In this document: positions 1 to 9,100 of the stretch, one piece after another
Position numbering within the stretch: the first letter of the stretch is position 1
Layout of the letters: every line of letters begins with the position of its first letter
Source of the DNA: Prinia subflava
Taxonomy: Eukaryota; Chordata; Aves; Passeriformes; Cisticolidae
Reading direction: 5' to 3'
DNA length: 64,000 bases
Assembly (NCBI RefSeq): GCF_021018805.1
Contig: NW_026961091.1
Coordinates: 62,001 to 126,000 of the forward strand
Program-made: the position numbers and the translations under genes
The notes under the pieces: model-generated
Told to the model about the DNA's origin: nothing
The model's database searches: none
Seen by the model: only the letters and a program-made list of their open reading frames with translations

Positions 1-175
1 CCATAGAAGGAGAACTAAAGCTGTTACTGCCTAATTTACTAAGTTTTTGTGATAGAGCTATGTAACATAAAGATTTGCTTTACAGAGTGAACAGTGATCT
101 CTGCTTTTGGTTTCTATAGTTTGCTTTCTGGAGTTGATCAAAACACAAGTCTTGTTAGTTGCTTGTGTTGCCAAC

Positions 176-192
176 CAGCAGAGAAGCTGCTG
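176..192. other. Stem-loop in A and B monomers (exemplar)
   Basis: cagcag, a 5-base spacer agaag, then ctgctg form a perfect 6-bp inverted repeat, followed directly by the PstI palindrome ctgcag. It is present in all ordinary B units and in A units of the accagcag form. A units with accaccag have a G-to-C change at the third stem base, which breaks the stem. C units (aatagagaag, gctgaagg) lack it. Confidence 0.75.
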
Positions 193-234
193 CAGACACT
201 TTCATGCCTTATGCTTTACTTGCTTACACTCTGT

Positions 235-241
235 ACCAGTT
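235..241. promoter_or_regulatory. Conserved ACC(A/G)GTT core (exemplar in A)
   Basis: accagtt lies at offset 128 of A; accggtt lies at offset 128 of B (743-749 in the exemplar) and twice in C (1999-2005 and 2126-2132). The core resembles the AACCRGTT-like sites bound by the Grainyhead/TFCP2 family. Binding is a guess from motif similarity. The short B variant and the C at 11993 have lost a copy. Confidence 0.35.
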
Positions 242-562
242 AGTGTTTCCCATGTCTATAGAGCAAGACCAAAGCTGGTATTGCCTAATTTGGTAGAGTT
301 CCATGTAAGAGCAATGTAACATAAAGATTTGCTTTACAGAGTGAACTGTGATCTCTGCTTTTGGTTTCCAGGGCTTGCTTTCTGGAGTTGATCAAAACAC
401 AAGTCTTGTTAGTTGCTTGTGTTGCCAACCAGCAGAGAAGCTGCTGCAGACACTTTCATGCCTTATGCTTTCTTTGCTTACACTCTGTACCAGTTAGTGT
501 TTCCCATGTCTATAGAGCAAGACCAAAGCTGGTATTGCCTAATTTGGTAGAGTTCCATGTAA

Positions 563-590
563 GAGCTATGTAACATAAAGATTTGCTTTT
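563..590 (+). other. Unit-end sequence shared by A and B (exemplar)
   Basis: The stretch gagctatgtaacataaag followed by atttgctttt or atttgcttta closes A and B units alike, with cataaagct in C and catacag in most Bc. Both the 4797-bp junction and the 619-bp cassette duplication junction fall in or near it, so it is a natural place for out-of-register crossovers between classes. Confidence 0.6.
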
Positions 591-614
591 CAGAGTGAAC
601 AGTGATCTCTGCTT

Positions 615-869
615 TTGGTTTCCATGGCTTGCTTTCTGGAGTTGATGAAAACACAAGTCATGTTAGTTGTTTGTGCTGCCAACCAGCAGAGAAGCTGCTG
701 CAGACCCTCTCTTGCCTTATCCATTACTGGCTTTTACGCTGCACCGGTTGGTGTCTTTCATGTCCATAGAAGGAGAACTAAAGCTGTTACTGCCTAATTT
801 ACTAAGTTTCTGTGATAGAGCTATGTAACATAAAGATTTGCTTTACAGAGTGAACTGTGACCTCTGCTT
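615..869 (+). repeat. Class B monomer, exemplar (255 bp)
   Basis: The second class (89 full copies). It is told from A by ttccatggc (NcoI site) at the head, gttgatgaaaac, cttgtttgtgct-like text with gctgcc, gcagaccctctcttgcc, ggcttttacgctgcaccggtt, ccatagaagg or ccataggagg, and aatttactaagtttctgtgatagagc. The first 90 bases and the last 50 or so resemble A closely; the middle differs strongly. It holds two CpGs, in tacgct and accggt (AgeI), aligned with CpA sites in A. Two B units never sit side by side in the window. Confidence 0.95.
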
Positions 870-1123
870 TTGGTTTCTATAGTTTGCTTTCTGGAGTTGA
901 TCAAAACACAAGTCTTGTTAGTTGCTTGTGTTGGCAACCAGCAGAGAAGCTGCTGCAGACACTTTCATGCCTTATGCTTTCTTTGCTTACACTCTGTACC
1001 AGCTAGTGTTTCCCATGTCTATTGAGCAAGACCAAAGCTGGTATTGCCTAATTTGATAGAGTTCCATGTAAGAGCTATGTAACATAAAGATTTGCTTTTC
1101 AGAGTGAACAGTGATCTCTGCTT
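870..1123 (+). repeat. Variant A monomer with private substitutions
   Basis: This A reads gttggcaacc (others gttgccaacc), accagctag (others accagttag) and tctattgagc (others tctatagagc), and follows the rare gtgacctctgc junction. The same set recurs at 6431. The accagct change alters the otherwise conserved accagtt core. Confidence 0.88.
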
Positions 1124-1887
1124 TTGGTTTCCATGGCTTGCTTTCTGGAGTTGATGAAAACACAAGTCATGTTAGTTGTTTGTGCTGCCAACCAGCAGAG
1201 AAGCTGCTGCAGACCCTCTCTTGCCTTATCCATTACTGGCTTTTACGCTGCAGCGGTTGGTGTCTTTCATGTCCATAGAAGGAGAACTAAAGCTGTTACT
1301 GCCTAATTTACTAAGTTTCTGTGATAGAGCTATGTAACATAAAGATTTGCTTTACAGAGTGAACTGTGATCTCTGCTTTTGGTTTCTATGGTTTGCTTTC
1401 TGGAGTTGATCAAAACACAAGTCTTGTTAGTTGCTTGTGTTGCCAACCACCAGAGAAGCTGCTGCAGACACTTTCATGCCTTATGCTTTACTTGCTTACA
1501 CTCTGTACCAGTTAGTGTTTCCCATGTCTATAGAGCAAGACCAAAGCTGGTATTGCCTAATTTGGTAGAGTTCCATGTAAGAGCTATGTAACATAAAGAT
1601 TTGCTTTTCAGAGTGAACAGTGATCTCTGCTTTTGGTTTCCATGGCTTGCTTTCTGGAGTTGATGAAAACACAAGTCATGTTAGTTGTTTGTGCTGCCAA
1701 CCAGCAGAGAAGCTGCTGCAGACCCTCTCTTGCCTTATCCATTACTGGCTTTTACGCTGCACCGGTTGGTGTCTTTCATGTCCATAGAAGGAGAACTAAA
1801 GCTGTTACTGCCTAATTTACTAAGTTTCTGTGATAGAGCTATGTAACATAAAGATTTGCTTTTCAGAGTGAACAGTGATCTCTGCTT

Positions 1888-2251
1888 TTGGTTTCTATGG
1901 TTTGCTTTCTGGAGTTGATCAAAACACAAGTCTTGGCTGTTGTTTGTGTTCCCAAGAAATAGAGAAGCTGCTGAAGGCCCTTTCCTGCCTTTTGCAGTAC
2001 CGGTTTACACTTTGCACATGTATGTGTTTTGCTTGTCACCAGACCACGAATAAAGGTGGGTACTTCCTAATTTGCTTGATTTCCATGAAAGAGCCATGTA
2101 ACAGAAACCTTTCCTTTGACACTCCACCGGTTGATGTTTCTCATGTCTATAGAGCAAGACCAAAGCTGTTACTGCTTAATTTGCTAAGTTTCCATGAAAG
2201 AGCACTGTAACATAAAGCTTTGCTTTTCCGAGTGAACAGTGGTTTCTGCTT
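1888..2251 (+). repeat. Class C composite unit, exemplar (364 bp)
   Basis: C begins with an A-like head, continues as a diverged head (ttggctgttg, cccaagaaatagagaag, gctgaagg) and then carries two tails instead of one. Tail 1 runs from accggtt at 1999 to about 2125. Tail 2 runs from accggtt at 2126 to 2251 and is 126 bp, the same length as an A tail. Both tails contain the order cctaattt/cttaattt, ttccatgaaagagc, tgtaac. The unit carries most of the CpGs in the array (up to five) and an aataaa at 2049-2054. The 111-codon frame starting at GTG is not supported as coding. This first copy reads gaaggcccttt where nearly all the others read gaaggcgcttt. Confidence 0.93.
2049..2054 (+). promoter_or_regulatory. 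AATAAA hexamer in C unit (exemplar)
   Basis: aataaa at offset 161 of C is followed by the G/T-rich ggtgggtac. It matches the canonical eukaryotic polyadenylation hexamer and recurs in every full C unit. There is no evidence here that the array is transcribed, so this is only a potential + strand signal. Confidence 0.35.
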
Positions 2252-4260
2252 TTGGTTTCCATGGCTTGCTTTCTGGAGTTGATGAAAACACAAGTCATGT
2301 TAGTTGTTTGTGCTGCCAACCAGCAGAGAAGCTGCTGCAGACCCTCTCTTGCTTTATCCATTACTGGCTTTTACGCTGCACCGGTTGGTGTCTTTCATGT
2401 CCATAGGAGGAGAACTAAAGCTGTTACTGCCTAATTTACTAAGTTTCTGTGATAGAGCTATGTAACATACAGATTTGCTTTACAGAATGAACAGTGATCT
2501 CTGCTTTTGGTTTCTATAGTTTGCTTTCTGGAGTTGATCAAAACACAAGTCTTGTTAGTTGCTTGTGTTGCCAACCACCAGAGAAGCTGCTGCAGACACT
2601 TTCATGCCTTATGCTTTCTTTGCTTACACTCTGTACCAGTTAGTGTTTCCCATGTCTATAGAGCAAGAGCAAAGCTGGTATTGCCTAATTTGGTAGAGTT
2701 CCATGTAAGAGCTATGTAACATAAAGATTTGCTTTACAGAATGAACTGTGATCTCTGCTTTTGGTTTCCATGGCTTGCTTTCTGGAGTTGATGAAAACAC
2801 AAGTCATGTTAGTTGTTTGTGCTGTCAACCAGCAGAGAAGCTGCTGCAGACCCTCTCTTGCCTTATCCATTACTGGCTTTTACGCTGCACCGGTTGGTGT
2901 CTTTCATGTCCATAGGAGGAGAACTAAAGCTGTTACTGCCTAATTTACTAAGTTTCTGTGATAGAGCTATGTAACATAAAGATTTGCTTTACAGAGTGAA
3001 CAGTGATCTCTGCTTTTGGTTTCTATGGTTTGCTTTCTGGAGTTGATCAAAACACAAGTCTTGTTAGTTGCTTGTGTTGCCAACCAGCAGAGAAGCTGCT
3101 GCAGACACTTTCATGCCTTATGCTTTACTTGCTTACACTCTGTACCAGTTAGTGTTTCCCATGTCTATAGAGCAAGACCAAAGCTGGTATTGCCTAATTT
3201 GGTAGAGTTCCATGTAAGAGCTATGTAACATAAAGATTTGCTTTACAGAGTGAACAGTGATCTCTGCTTTTGGTTTCTATAGTTTGCTTTCTGGAGTTGA
3301 TCAAAACACAAGTCTTGTTAGTTGCTTGTGTTGCCAACCAGCAGAGAAGCTGCTGCAGACACTTTCATGCCTTATGCTTTACTTGCTTACACTCTGTACC
3401 AGTTAGTGTTTCCCATGTCTATAGAGCAAGACCAAAGCTGGTATTGCCTAATTTGGTAGAGTTCCATGTAAGAGCTATGTAACATAAAGATTTGCTTTTC
3501 AGAGTGAACAGTGATCTCTGCTTTTGGTTTCCATGGCTTGCTTTCTGGAGTTGATGAAAACACAAGTCATGTTAGTTGTTTGTGCTGCCAACCAGCAGAG
3601 AAGCTGCTGAAGACCCTCTCTTGCCTTATCCATTACTGGCTTTTACGCTGCACCGGTTGGTGTCTTTCATGTCCATAGGAGGAGAACTAAAGCTGTTACT
3701 GCCTAATTTACTAAGTTTCTGTGATAGAGCTATGTAACATAAAGATTTGCTTTACAGAGTGAACTGTGATCTCTGCTTTTGGTTTCTATGGTTTGCTTTC
3801 TGGAGTTGATCAAAACACAAGTCTTGTTAGTTGCTTGTGTTGCCAACCAGCAGAGAAGCTGCTGCAGACACTTTCATGCCTTATGCTTTCTTTGCTTACA
3901 CTCTGTACCAGTTAGTGTTTCCCATGTCTATAGAGCAAGACCAAAGCTGGTATTGCCTAATTTGGTAGAGTTCCATGTAAGAGCTATGTAACATAAAGAT
4001 TTGCTTTACAGAGTGAACAGTGATCTCTGCTTTTGGTTTCTATAGTTTGCTTTCTGGAGTTGATCAAAACACAAGTCTTGTTAGTTGCTTGTGTTGCCAA
4101 CCACCAGAGAAGCTGCTGCAGACACTTTCATGCCTTATGCTTTCTTTGCTTACACTCTGTACCAGTTAGTGTTTCCCATGTCTATAGAGCAAGACCAAAG
4201 CTGGTATTGCCTAATTTGATAGAGTTCCATGTAAGAGCTATGTAACATAAAGATTTGCTT

Positions 4261-4280
4261 TTCCGAGTGAACAGTGGTTT
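4261..4280 (+). repeat. C-type tail patch on an A monomer
   Basis: The A at 4033 ends with ttccgagtgaacagtggttt, the form otherwise confined to the end of C units, although the next unit is an ordinary B. Flanking sequence is A-type (ataaagatttgc), so the patch is short. The homologous unit at 9594 has the normal tail. This is compatible with a short gene-conversion tract. Confidence 0.8.
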
Positions 4281-4905
4281 CTGCTTTTGGTTTCCATGGC
4301 TTGCTTTCTGGAGTTGATGAAAACACAAGTCATGTTAGTTGTTTGTGCTGCCAACCAGCAGAGAAGCTGCTGCAGACCCTCTCTTGCCTTATCCATTTCT
4401 GGCTTTTACGCTGCACCGGTTGGTGTCTTTCATGTCCATAGAAGGAGAACTAAAGCTGTTACTGCCTAATTTACTAAGTTTCTGTGCTAGAGCTATGTAA
4501 CATAAAGATTTGCTTTACAGAGTGAACAGTGATCTCTGCTTTTGGTTTCTATGGTTTGCTTTCTGGAGTTGATCAAAACACAAGTCTTGGCTGTTGTTTG
4601 TGTTCCCAAGAAATAGAGAAGCTGCTGAAGGCGCTTTCCTGCCTTTTGCAGTACCGGTTTACACTTTGCACATGTATGTGTTTTGCTTGTCACCAGACCA
4701 CGAATAAAGGTGGGTACTTCCTAATTTGCTTGATTTCCATGAAAGAGCCATGTAACAGAAACCTTTCCTTTGACACTCCACCGGTTGATGTTTCTCATGT
4801 CTATAGAGCAAGACCAAAGCTGTTACTGCCTAATTTGCAAAGTTTCCATGAAAGAGCACTGTAACATAAAGCTTTGCTTTTCCGAGTGAACAGTGGTTTC
4901 TGCTT

Positions 4906-5160
4906 TTGGTTTCCATGGCTTGCTTTCTGGAGTTGATGAAAACACAAGTCATGTTAGTTGTTTGTGCTGCCAACCAGCAGAGAAGCTGCTGCAGACACTC
5001 TCTTGCTTTATCCATTACTGGCTTTTACGCTGCACCGGTTGGTGTCTTTCATGTCCATAGAAGGAGAACTAAAGCTGTTACTGCCTAATTTACTAAGTTT
5101 CTGTGATAGAGCTATGTAACATACAGATTTGCTTTACAGAGTGAACAGTGATCTCTGCTT
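4906..5160 (+). repeat. Bc monomer, type 2 (after-C subtype of B)
   Basis: Exemplar of the second cassette haplotype. The preceding C (4542) has cctaatttgcaaag and this Bc has gcagacactc, where type 1 has ttaatttgctaag and gcagaccctc. It also has cttgctttatcc and a catacagattt tail. I count 16 type-2 cassettes, 10 type-1 cassettes and 4 recombinants (17773, 24715, 29512 and 44014). Confidence 0.88.
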
Positions 5161-5668
5161 TTGGTTTCTATAGTTTGCTTTCTGGAGTTGATCAAAACAC
5201 AAGTCTTGTTAGTTGCTTGTGTTGCCAACCACCAGAGAAGCTGCTGCAGACACTTTCATGCCTTATGCTTTACTTGCTTACACTCTGTACCAGTTAGTGT
5301 TTCCCATGTCTATAGAGCAAGACCAAAGCTGGTATTGCCTAATTTGGTAGAGTTCCATGTAAGAGCTATGTAACATAAAGATTTGCTTTACAGAGTGAAC
5401 TGTGATCTCTGCTTTTGGTTTCCATGGCTTGCTTTCTGGAGTTGATCAAAACACAAGTCTTGTTAGTTGCTTGTGTTGCCAACCAGCAGAGAAGCTGCTG
5501 CAGACACTTTCATGCCTTATCCTTTACTTGCTTACGCTCTGTACCAGTTAGTGTTTCCCATGTCTATAGAGCAAGACCAAAGCTGGTATTGCCTAATTTG
5601 GTAGAGTTCCATGTAAGAGCTATGTAACATAAAGATTTGCTTTACAGAGTGAACTGTGATCTCTGCTT

Positions 5669-5921
5669 TTGGTTTCCAGGGCTTGCTTTCTGGAGTTGAT
5701 CAAAACACAAGTCTTGTTAGTTGCTTGTGCTGCCAACCAGCAGAGAAGCTGCTGCAGACCCTCTCTTGCCTTATCCATTACTGGCTTTTACGCTGCACCG
5801 GTTGGTGTCTTTCATGTCCATAGGAGGAGAACTAAAGCTGTTACTGCCTAATTTACTGTTTCTGTGATAGAGCTATGTAACATAAAGATTTGCTTTACAG
5901 AGTGAACTGTGATCTCTGCTT
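5669..5921 (+). repeat. Recombinant A/B monomer (253 bp)
   Basis: The left part is A (ccagggcttgc, gatcaaaac, cttgttagttgc) and the right part is B from gctgcc onward (gcagaccctc, tacgctgcaccggtt, ccataggagg). The switch lies between the ttgcttgtg of A and the gctgccaacc of B, around 5,725-5,755. Compared with 11230-11738, where a similar A and a B stand side by side, it looks like deletion of one unit by unequal crossing over. It also lacks two bases near its end (atttactgtttctg). Confidence 0.88.
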
Positions 5922-6175
5922 TTGGTTTCTATGGTTTGCTTTCTGGAGTTGATCAAAACACAAGTCTTGTTAGTTGCTTGTGTTGCCAACCAGCAGAGAA
6001 GCTGCTGCAGACACTTTCATGCCTTATGCTTTACTTGCTTACACTCTGTACCAGTTAGTGTTTCCCATGTCTATAGAGCAAGACCAAAGCTGGTATTGCC
6101 TAATTTGATAGAGTTCCATGTAAGAGCTATGTAACATAAAGATTTGCTTTTCAGAGTGAACAGTGATCTCTGCTT

Positions 6176-9100
6176 TTGGTTTCCATGGCTTGCTTTCTGG
6201 AGTTGATGAAAACACAAGTCATGTTAGTTGTTTGTGCTGCCAACCAGCAGAGAAGCTGCTGCAGACCCTCTCTTGCCTTATCCATTACTGGCTTTTACGC
6301 TGCACCGGTTGGTGTCTTTCATGTCCATAGAAGGAGAACTAAAGCTGTTACTGCCTAATTTACTAAGTTTCTGTGATAGAGCTATGTAACATAAAGATTT
6401 GCTTTACAGAGTGAACTGTGACCTCTGCTTTTGGTTTCTATAGTTTGCTTTCTGGAGTTGATCAAAACACAAGTCTTGTTAGTTGCTTGTGTTGGCAACC
6501 AGCAGAGAAGCTGCTGCAGACACTTTCATGCCTTATGCTTTCTTTGCTTACACTCTGTACCAGCTAGTGTTTCCCATGTCTATTGAGCAAGACCAAAGCT
6601 GGTATTGCCTAATTTGATAGAGTTCCATGTAAGAGCTATGTAACATAAAGATTTGCTTTTCAGAGTGAACAGTGATCTCTGCTTTTGGTTTCCATGGCTT
6701 GCTTTCTGGAGTTGATGAAAACACAAGTCATGTTAGTTGTTTGTGCTGCCAACCAGCAGAGAAGCTGCTGCAGACCCTCTCTTGCCTTATCCATTACTGG
6801 CTTTTACGCTGCAGCGGTTGGTGTCTTTCATGTCCATAGAAGGAGAACTAAAGCTGTTACTGCCTAATTTACTAAGTTTCTGTGATAGAGCTATGTAACA
6901 TAAAGATTTGCTTTACAGAGTGAACTGTGATCTCTGCTTTTGGTTTCTATGGTTTGCTTTCTGGAGTTGATCAAAACACAAGTCTTGTTAGTTGCTTGTG
7001 TTGCCAACCACCAGAGAAGCTGCTGCAGACACTTTCATGCCTTATGCTTTACTTGCTTACACTCTGTACCAGTTAGTGTTTCCCATGTCTATAGAGCAAG
7101 ACCAAAGCTGGTATTGCCTAATTTGGTAGAGTTCCATGTAAGAGCTATGTAACATAAAGATTTGCTTTTCAGAGTGAACAGTGATCTCTGCTTTTGGTTT
7201 CCATGGCTTGCTTTCTGGAGTTGATGAAAACACAAGTCATGTTAGTTGTTTGTGCTGCCAACCAGCAGAGAAGCTGCTGCAGACCCTCTCTTGCCTTATC
7301 CATTACTGGCTTTTACGCTGCACCGGTTGGTGTCTTTCATGTCCATAGAAGGAGAACTAAAGCTGTTACTGCCTAATTTACTAAGTTTCTGTGATAGAGC
7401 TATGTAACATAAAGATTTGCTTTTCAGAGTGAACAGTGATCTCTGCTTTTGGTTTCTATGGTTTGCTTTCTGGAGTTGATCAAAACACAAGTCTTGGCTG
7501 TTGTTTGTGTTCCCAAGAAATAGAGAAGCTGCTGAAGGCGCTTTCCTGCCTTTTGCAGTACCGGTTTACACTTTGCACATGTATGTGTTTTGCTTGTCAC
7601 CAGACCACGAATAAAGGTGGGTACTTCCTAATTTGCTTGATTTCCATGAAAGAGCCATGTAACAGAAACCTTTCCTTTGACACTCCACCGGTTGATGTTT
7701 CTCATGTCTATAGAGCAAGACCAAAGCTGTTACTGCTTAATTTGCTAAGTTTCCATGAAAGAGCACTGTAACATAAAGCTTTGCTTTTCCGAGTGAACAG
7801 TGGTTTCTGCTTTTGGTTTCCATGGCTTGCTTTCTGGAGTTGATGAAAACACAAGTCATGTTAGTTGTTTGTGCTGCCAACCAGCAGAGAAGCTGCTGCA
7901 GACCCTCTCTTGCTTTATCCATTACTGGCTTTTACGCTGCACCGGTTGGTGTCTTTCATGTCCATAGGAGGAGAACTAAAGCTGTTACTGCCTAATTTAC
8001 TAAGTTTCTGTGATAGAGCTATGTAACATACAGATTTGCTTTACAGAATGAACAGTGATCTCTGCTTTTGGTTTCTATAGTTTGCTTTCTGGAGTTGATC
8101 AAAACACAAGTCTTGTTAGTTGCTTGTGTTGCCAACCACCAGAGAAGCTGCTGCAGACACTTTCATGCCTTATGCTTTCTTTGCTTACACTCTGTACCAG
8201 TTAGTGTTTCCCATGTCTATAGAGCAAGAGCAAAGCTGGTATTGCCTAATTTGGTAGAGTTCCATGTAAGAGCTATGTAACATAAAGATTTGCTTTACAG
8301 AATGAACTGTGATCTCTGCTTTTGGTTTCCATGGCTTGCTTTCTGGAGTTGATGAAAACACAAGTCATGTTAGTTGTTTGTGCTGCCAACCAGCAGAGAA
8401 GCTGCTGCAGACCCTCTCTTGCCTTATCCATTTCTGGCTTTTACGCTGCACCGGTTGGTGTCTTTCATGTCCATAGAAGGAGAACTAAAGCTGTTACTGC
8501 CTAATTTACTAAGTTTCTGTGATAGAGCTATGTAACATAAAGATTTGCTTTACAGAGTGAACAGTGATCTCTGCTTTTGGTTTCTATGGTTTGCTTTCTG
8601 GAGTTGATCAAAACACAAGTCTTGTTAGTTGCTTGTGTTGCCAACCACCAGAGAAGCTGCTGCAGACACTTTCATGCCTTATGCTTTACTTGCTTACACT
8701 CTGTACCAGTTAGTGTTTCCCATGTCTATAGAGCAAGACCAAAGCTGGTATTGCCTAATTTGGTAGAGTTCCATGTAAGAGCTATGTAACATAAAGATTT
8801 GCTTTACAGAGTGAACAGTGATCTCTGCTTTTGGTTTCTATAGTTTGCTTTCTGGAGTTGATCAAAACACAAGTCTTGTTAGTTGCTTGTGTTGCCAACC
8901 AGCAGAGAAGCTGCTGCAGACACTTTCATGCCTTATGCTTTACTTGCTTACACTCTGTACCAGTTAGTGTTTCCCATGTCTATAGAGCAAGACCAAAGCT
9001 GGTATTGCCTAATTTGGTAGAGTTCCATGTAAGAGCTATGTAACATAAAGATTTGCTTTTCAGAGTGAACAGTGATCTCTGCTTTTGGTTTCCATCGCTT

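Larger units (their letters stand above)
107..360 (+). repeat. Class A monomer, exemplar (254 bp)
   Basis: This is the commonest unit (117 copies). Diagnostic sites by offset from the unit start: ttctatag or ttctatgg at the head, gttgatcaaaac (contains the BclI palindrome tgatca), accagcag or accaccag at offset 69-76, ctgcag (PstI) at about 84, ctttactt or ctttcttt at about 108-115, accagtt at 128, and gagttccatgtaagagc near 190. It contains no CpG. Subtypes are defined by gcaagacc or gcaagagc, ttggtag or ttgatag, and tgtaagagc or tgtatgagc. The open frame of about 70 codons begins at TTG, has no ATG near its start and ends inside the unit, so I do not call it a gene. Confidence 0.95.
1..1887 (+). 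repeat. Block before first C: partial B, then A-A-B-A-B-A-B
   Basis: Units start at 107 A, 361 A, 615 B, 870 A, 1124 B, 1379 A and 1633 B. The A at 870 carries the private forms ttggcaacc and tattgagc, and the B at 1124 has gcagcggtt in place of gcaccggtt. All three variants recur 5561 bp downstream (6431 and 6685), which marks these as copies of one ancestral segment. The first 106 bases are the end of a B unit. Confidence 0.92.
1888..2506 (+). repeat. C+Bc cassette, exemplar (619 bp)
   Basis: Each of the 30 full C units is followed directly by a B of one subtype, here called Bc. Bc differs from other B units by cttgctttatcc in place of cttgccttatcc, and usually by catacagattt in place of cataaagattt near its end. 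C also ends in cttttccgagtgaacagtggtttctgc, a junction found almost nowhere else. C and Bc therefore move as one module. This copy is type 1: ttaatttgctaag in the C tail and gcagaccctc in Bc. Confidence 0.9.
1888..4541 (+). repeat. HOR block, 10-mer C-Bc-A-B-A-A-B-A-A-B (2654 bp), type-1 cassette
   Basis: Units start at 1888, 2252, 2507, 2761, 3016, 3270, 3524, 3779, 4033 and 4287. The B at 3524 reads gctgaagacc instead of gctgcagacc, losing the PstI site. The A at 4033 ends with a C-like tail (separate entry). The same 10-mer formula and length recur at 7449. Confidence 0.92.
615..5400 (+). repeat. Large duplication, 5561-bp period, copy 1
   Basis: Unit order and most markers match 6176-10961 at a constant offset of 5561 bp (21 units, two of them C). 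Strong markers are ttggcaacc and tattgagc in the A at 870/6431 and gcagcggtt in the B at 1124/6685. The second half differs at several sites, so this duplication is older than the ones downstream or has since been patched by gene conversion. Confidence 0.85.
4542..7448 (+). repeat. HOR block, 11-mer (2907 bp), type-2 cassette, contains an A/B recombinant
   Basis: Units: C 4542, Bc 4906, A 5161, A 5415, A/B recombinant 5669, A 5922, B 6176, A 6431, B 6685, A 6940, B 7194. The A at 5415 has the rare ttacgctctg form, the only CpG seen in A units. From 6176 onward the block repeats the segment that starts at 615. Confidence 0.92.

Noticed and set aside
107..360. A monomer as an ancient dimer of two 127-bp halves
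   Set aside because: tctatag and gcaa-rich text occur in both halves, but the matching segments are offset by 142, 125 and 109 bp, so no consistent half-unit alignment holds. The 127-bp module in C is better explained as a tail duplication.
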